Assembly (NCBI RefSeq): GCF_947507565.1
Contig: NC_089187.1
Coordinates: 372,001-436,000 of the forward strand
Direction: 5' to 3'
DNA: 64,000 bases
DNA from: Oscarella lobularis
Taxonomy: Eukaryota > Porifera > Homoscleromorpha > Homosclerophorida > Oscarellidae
The translations under genes were made by a program, and so were the position numbers. Every line of letters begins with the position of its first letter. Within the stretch, counting starts at the first letter, position 1. Below, piece by piece: positions 59,001 to 64,000 of this stretch. Under the pieces are notes generated by a model. The model saw only the letters and a list, made by a program, of their open reading frames with translations, did not search any database and was not told the origin of the DNA.

Positions 59001-60955
59001 AAGCTCGACGATGGAATAACCTAAACGAATGTCACCACTTACTCCCAAAGGAACAAGAAGAAAAATCCCCAAGTACTTGAAGCGGCGACGCGACGAGTCC
59101 GTTCAGCGACGTCGTGTAGAGATAAACGGTGGGATCGTCGGCGAAGGGAGCCCCAATGACGATATCTAAAGAAAAAAATATAAGTCCTAGGGAGGGGGTC
59201 GACGTCTCGAGATTCTCGCACCCGTAAAGCCGTCCAAATTGACGTCACCGACCGCTGCAATTGCGTAGCCGAACGTTCCACGAGCCAACGGTCCCGTTAG
59301 AACGCGATCAAGCATCAAGTCACTCTATAGGAATAAGAATAAGAATACGAATAAGAAATATTGATTGATGTTCTTTGTCTACTTTTTGCGTGTTGATGTA
59401 CGTGTAGACTCGGCCTTGCTCTCGTAGTTCTCCCGTGTAGTAGGGAGCGCCGACGACGACGTCGTCGTAACCGTCGCGATTCAGATCGACGACGACGACG
59501 GAATGACCGAAATAAGCGCCCACCTCAAATAGAAATCACACATCTTTTTTTTTCTTCTTCTCTTGAAAACTCACTTCAAAGCCTGTTTTCGAAAGAGAAA
59601 CTGAAACCGTTCCAGCCGCGGTGTACGAAAGTATGACGATCTGGTTAGAAGTAAGTATAGGATACAATTGACGGTGCGCTTTTCTTTTCTACTTACCCTG
59701 CCACGATAGTCGTCAGCACGCGGCACTCCAACGATGTATTCTACAGAGAGAAAAAAAAGAAGAAAACGCGTCAACGCATCATAACAACGTCACTCTCTCG
59801 TACCATTCGTATTTCCGTGAAATTTAAAAGTGCCAAAGGCGACAGTATAGCCTGAAGGAACAAGATAAAGTCAAAAAAATAGGAATAAATAATTGCTTAT
59901 TTCTTACCCAAATAATTGAACTCTCTCGCTCCGATACGAGCCTGGGAGCTAGCCACAACCTTGTACGTCTTGCTCACGGAAATATAATCGCTGAAGTCAA
60001 TGATTTCCGAGTTCCCTAATGACGTCACAGGTCAATGAATGAAAGAACGAAAATCTATATGATAAATTCACCTTGCCAATTGTAAGAGCCCGGATTTCCA
60101 AAAAGAATTCGCTTTCCATCCTAGAGGGGGGGAGGGAGAGGAAATCGCGTTTCCCTGGCAACGCGAAAGTCCAGTATTATTTCTTACGTCTGCCAAGGCG
60201 ACGCCAGTTCCCGTTTGACAGAAACTGAAACCGCTGATTCCTCCAAATCGATCCTTGCACGGAGTCGAAACGGGTTGAAGTTTGAAAGTGGAGTCGAACA
60301 TAAAACATCGACCGATCGGATCGTAATGCCCCAAATTAGCCGTGAAGTCGACGTAGCGATGAGCACAAGTCTTAAAAAATAAAAAAATAGATTAATTAAT
60401 TAATTAATTAAAAACAATTAATTAATTAATTATGTACCACAATGATTCCACCGGGATTCGCTGCCACGGACACGCCCAGCCACTGATCGCGAACGTGATC
60501 GCGATCTTTGTTTCTGTCCTCAAAGGGGTCGTGCTGTGTTAGGATGCCTTCGGGGTGGGGGGAGGGACCGCAAATATTTTATGTAAGTAGGCGTTCTTTG
60601 GAAACGCCCACGCAATATTCTCTTTCCTCACCGGGATAGCCCGTGAATGGCTCGCACTTGGCGTCTCGGTCGAGCCTGCATCGATAGAGCGCGCCGAACT
60701 GCGTCATGCCGTCCGAATCGTCGCGCGGCGCGCCGACGAGAATCCTACGCGTAAGCGCGTCGAGAGTTTGCGATCGCGCTCGCGGGTTTATTACTACCAT
60801 TTGCCCTGCGAATTGGAATAGGGAGCGACGCTGTAGCCGAAGAGTTTCGTATCGGACGGACGGGCCCCTGTCCGCACGATCGGCAATTCTGTGTCGATGT
60901 TGAAGGCGTTGGCGCCGGCGAAAAGAAAGGCGATTAGCGTTGGCGCGGCGATCAT
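56090..60955 (-). CDS. Integrin alpha subunit E
   Basis: ATG 60955: MIAAPTLIAFLFAGANAFNI, with FGYSVAPYSNSQGKW; first exon 60798-60955. Its N-terminus differs from B, C and D. Propeller: LVGAPRDDSDGMTQFGALYR (near 60690-60750), CAHRYVDF and FGGISGFSFCQTGTGVALAD (60185-60370), VVDLNRDGYDDVVVGAPYYT (59440-59510). Stalk 56450-58700. Membrane region PWVIPVVVVLSLLFLALVIA (near 56285-56345), tail GFFRRPAKEKLEEEKEELEH, stop 56090-56092. No alphaI domain. The C-terminal half is closest to alpha C and the N-terminal half closest to alpha D, with the switch near 58250-58330. It shares an upstream region of about 115 bp with the plus-strand RPP25-like gene. Confidence 0.93.
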
Positions 60956-61070
60956 TGTCGGAGGGGTGTGAGAATGACGAATCCGAAGCACTCTTTATAA
61001 GCGCGACGAGCTTCGCGAGCCGGATTCGTTTAGCGCGCGATAAAGGGCGGAGCAGGATCTTCGAGCCTAA
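60956..61070. promoter_or_regulatory. Divergent promoter region, integrin alpha E / RPP25-like
   Basis: 115 bp between the alpha E start codon and the end of the RPP25-like 5' exon. GC-rich, with no TATA box at a canonical distance, though CTTTATAAGC occurs at about 60991-61000. Inferred from gene orientation. Confidence 0.4.
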
Positions 61071-61841
61071 AGTAGGGAATGACGCGACGTCGACGCTTTT
61101 TTTGACGCCGTTCTATGGCTTAGTGGAGCACTACGAAAAGAAGGGCGTTCGTCGCAACGTAGCAAAGGCGGAGGATAACGAAATTCGAATTTCCGGACAC
61201 GCTCGCGTTCGCGTTCTCGTTTCTCGAGCCCTGGGAAAACTTCAGGCACGAACCAAATGACTTGTCTTTATTTCTAACAAACATTTTACCTGACCGTTAC
61301 AGAGCGATGGACACAGGAGCGTCGTGCTAAAAGGGGAAGGTCACTCGTGCACGAAAACCATTAGCGTGGCTGAGATAGTGAAAAGGAGACTACCTGTAGT
61401 TTTATTTTCGATGTGATGTCTTATATAGTAGAGAAATCCTTTTTTTTTGTTCTGTAGTCGCTGCATCAAAACACTCGGATACTCTATTCTGACGTCGAAG
61501 AGGTGTGGTCGCCGAAGGATGCCACTATGGAGCTCGATGAGTGAGGGAAAAGCATTTGGATAATCTAAAAAAATTGAATGAATTGTTTTTTTATCGAGGT
61601 TGGAAGTTGTGAGGAAACTTCCCTCGATTCACATCGCACTTTCAATGGATCCGCTCGACTCCTCGGCCGACGGGTAGATCCTCCAAAGATGTTGACATGT
61701 GAATGAGGAGATACCTTTTTTTCCAGATACCAAGCACCTAAGCAGAAGAAGAAGAAATCGCCCTCCAAGGCAAAGAAATCGAAACCAACGACACCTAAGA
61801 AAGACACATTTAGTACACGTTCCACTGTAGCTCCCACGTAG
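61071..61841 (+). CDS. RNase P/MRP subunit p25-like (Alba family)
   Basis: Alba-fold RNA-binding subunit of RNase P/MRP, which processes tRNA and rRNA precursors in the nucleus. Model: A of the start codon at 61071, a 52-nt intron (61072-61123), then 61124-61245, 61303-61395, 61458-61540, 61599-61673, 61727-61841. Phases close to 162 aa, close to human RPP25 size. Motifs: MEHYEKKG (family start MENYRK), ISGHARVRVLVSRALGKLQ, KTISVAEIVKRRLPSLHQNT, RILYSDVEEVWSPKD, IHIALSMDPLD. Tail is Lys-rich (QKKKKSPSKAKKSK). Without the first intron no in-frame ATG precedes VEHYEKKG, which supports the split start codon. Donor after 61245 is GC. It ends 64 bp before the convergent KIF28-like gene's stop. Confidence 0.88.
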
Positions 61842-61905
61842 GACATCAAAAGCGCGTTTTTTTTGAGGAGCTTTAGAGTCGATAGTTTATATGTAGTACT
61901 CCAGT

Positions 61906-63184
61906 TTACATAACAATGCAAGCAGCGCTCTTGATAGCGCCGTCCTGATCAGCAGATTTCGCCTTTTCCGCCATCGCTATGATCTTTGCTGCTGCCTTGA
62001 ATCGTTGACTACCGGAACGAATTACGTCCTCCAGCTCGGATATCTGCCGCTTCAAATATCAAACATTATTGACGTTTTTTAAGTGCACCTACCGCGACAG
62101 TCGTGCCATTTTTCGTCTTCTCTTTTCGTATGAAGTCGTCGACGGCTTTCTAGATAGAAAGAGAGTCGTCTATACGCACAAGGACGATCTTACTCGTTAC
62201 CAATTTTGCTTCGAGTCGGTCGGCTCTTCTTGTCATTGTCGCCAATTCGCACATGATTTTATACTTCTCGTCGCTATCCTAAATTAGGACGATATATTTA
62301 TATTATTATTATTATTTGTCTCTCTCTTTCTCACTTTGAACGCCGTAGTCACGTTGTCTTGGCTCTTCTCCTTTTCCGCTTCTACGAGTTCCGACGTCGT
62401 CCACTTCTTTTTTATGCGACTGCTCGACTGATTGACGCTCTGCTGGCCCCACACTTCGATTACGACATTTTGCAACGTCAAATAATCCAAAAGCTGCAAA
62501 ACTGCCAATGAAACGACCTTTTCTATTATTAATTAAAACCTTTTTTCTTACCTGTTGCGTCACCGGTTGATAGGTGAAACGCTTCACAAAATTGAAAGGC
62601 GGGCTATTGGTGCCGGAAACCTTCGGCGTAACGATCGGCTCTTCGTCAAGATAAAACTTGTATCTGCAGTATATATTCTACGCGAAAAAAAAAGATGACG
62701 TTACGCAAACGGACATAAAGCTACAAGAGCTCACAGATTGAAATTTGGCTGGAAGTCCGTGCAGCTGAACAATTCGTACAGCAAAGGCCATCTTTTCGCC
62801 AATCTATAGAAAAAAATTTTTTCAAACTAATCGAACGATTAGGAGACGACGTGCCAGTTCGCTGGGTTCATCAATGAATAGGTCATCTTCGTCCGTTGCT
62901 TCTCGGCCGTCGTCGGTCAGAGGAGCGGCGAAGACCTGGATTTTAATTAGAGAAAAAGAAAAATGAAGGGTGAAAAATCTACTTACTTCCATGCGCCCTT
63001 GCTCGTTTCCTCGAAAGTCCTGAATACTGAGATTCTCGTCAAACTCGATCTAGATGCACATAAAATAAAATTATAAGAGGTCGGATTCAATATTTACCAT
63101 GTAGGTCAACGGTCGTAAGTAGACTTGCACGGATCCAATCAAAACCTCCGTCTCGGGATCCTCGTAAAAAGGATCCTTCTCCTA

Positions 63185-63237
<53 letters not shown>

Positions 63238-64000
63238 GTATGTTTCTTTTTCTCTCTCTCTCTCTCTAGGCTTGACTTACAGGCGGAAGATCCCAGTCTT
63301 CGCCTTCGACGAAATTCTGATACATCTCCTGCATCAGATACTTTCGATTGAGAAACTTGTTTCGCGACCACATCCACTCGTGCTCGGTGACGAGATTGCG
63401 CATTTTCACCTTCACCTCCGTCCGACCGTCCTTGAGCCCGCGCGCCTGCGGAGAGATCAGCGCTATTTCGAAGAAGACGCGCTTGTTCAGCTCCTCCGAT
63501 ATGGCATTCGCTTCGTTCACCATGGGAACCAAAGCGACGAGATCTTCCATGAGAAGAACATCCTCTGTAGAAAAAAATATATATATAATTATTAAGAGGG
63601 AGAAAAAATTCGTTTTTATTCATTTACTCGCCTTTTGACTTTCCTTCCGTCTGGACGTCGAAACCGGAATATTTCGCGATTTCTTGCTGAGCCATGTCGT
63701 AGGAGACGTTCGTCAATGCGATGTCGGCTTTCACGGCCGCCGCCAATTCCTTAGGATGATGCAGAACGTACAGATGCGAAGATCCAAACATAACTCTACA
63801 CATACACACAAAAATAGAAAAACGATTTTCTTTATCTCCTCGAATGCGCTCGCCTGTCGTTGTGGTGAAGCGGCATTTCGCCGACGACGCGTTCTCCGTT
63901 CACGAGCACCTTGGCATCGCGACCCGGTTGCAGTACGATGGAGCTACCCTCATTTGACACCGAAGCGTGTTGAGGCAGAATACTTTATATAGAAATTCCA
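61906..64000 (-). CDS. KIF28-like kinesin, FHA domain and C-terminal region (5' part off edge)
   Basis: Kinesin-3-related protein; the motor domain lies beyond the right edge. Exons on the minus strand: about 63983-63854, 63632-63795, 63281-63564, 63098-63181, 62987-63049, 62855-62935, 62735-62803, 62552-62677, 62335-62493, 62201-62278, 62093-62149, 61906-62043. Phases close. FHA-type segment LPQHASVSNEGSSIVLQPGR, then DAKVLVNGERVVGEMPLHHN and FGSSHLYVLHHP. Next comes the KIF28 hallmark LISPQARGLKDGRTEVKVKM, NKFLNRKYLMQEMYQNFVEG, FYEDPETEVLIGSVQVYLRP and a C2-like part (TLQNVVIEVWGQ). It ends in a coiled coil and ...AACIVM. Donors after 63854, 63632 and 62855 must be GC to keep frame. The family is clear; the motor is not visible here. 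Confidence 0.88.
63186..63235. repeat. (AAAT)n microsatellite
   Basis: About twelve AAAT units in an intron of the KIF28-like gene, followed by a (TC)n run to 63268. Confidence 0.92.

Overview
The window is eukaryotic, intron-dense and gene-packed. Exons are mostly 50-200 nt, introns are often only 40-100 nt, and intergenic gaps are commonly 60-500 bp. The gene set (Par-3, integrin alpha and beta, a transmembrane collagen, a plexin-domain-containing receptor, p140Cap/SKT-like, LRRFIP, CENP-E-type kinesin, CFAP70) is animal. Compactness, proteins less complex than vertebrate ones and a locally amplified integrin family suggest a sponge. A homoscleromorph such as Oscarella or Corticium is my guess and is not proven by the sequence. 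A gap of exactly 200 N at 55037-55236 is a scaffolding placeholder.

Layout, left to right: Par-3 (minus, 3' part off the left edge); MINDY4 deubiquitinase (minus, 16 exons); LRRFIP-like coiled coil (plus); p140Cap/SKT-like AIP3/Bud6-related protein (plus) with a 362-bp TA-flanked inverted-repeat element in an intron; integrin beta (plus); a 191-aa integrin-beta-like PSI plus transmembrane gene (plus); GT29 sialyltransferase (plus); a single-exon UbiA-type prenyltransferase (plus); kinesin-7/CENP-E-like (plus); PSMC5/Rpt6 proteasome ATPase (plus); CFAP70 (minus); a small uncharacterised gene (plus); PLXDC/TEM7-like receptor (plus); type II transmembrane collagen (minus); five tandem integrin alpha genes, called A to E here (minus, 35.3-61.0 kb); RPP25/Alba-like (plus); and the C-terminal half of a KIF28-like kinesin (minus, off the right edge).

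The biological theme is cell adhesion and polarity. One integrin beta, a beta-derived mini-protein and five alphas sit within 50 kb. Close by are a membrane collagen, a PSI-domain matrix receptor, a p140Cap-like adaptor and Par-3. The alpha array is young: genes C, D and E are near-identical over kilobases and are mosaics of one another, with breakpoints that can be narrowed to tens of bases or less.

Intron/exon models were built by hand from reading-frame continuity, splice dinucleotides and recognised family motifs. For most genes every exon phase closes, which is strong internal support. Eleven introns need a GC donor instead of GT, an unusually high share of the roughly 110 introns examined.
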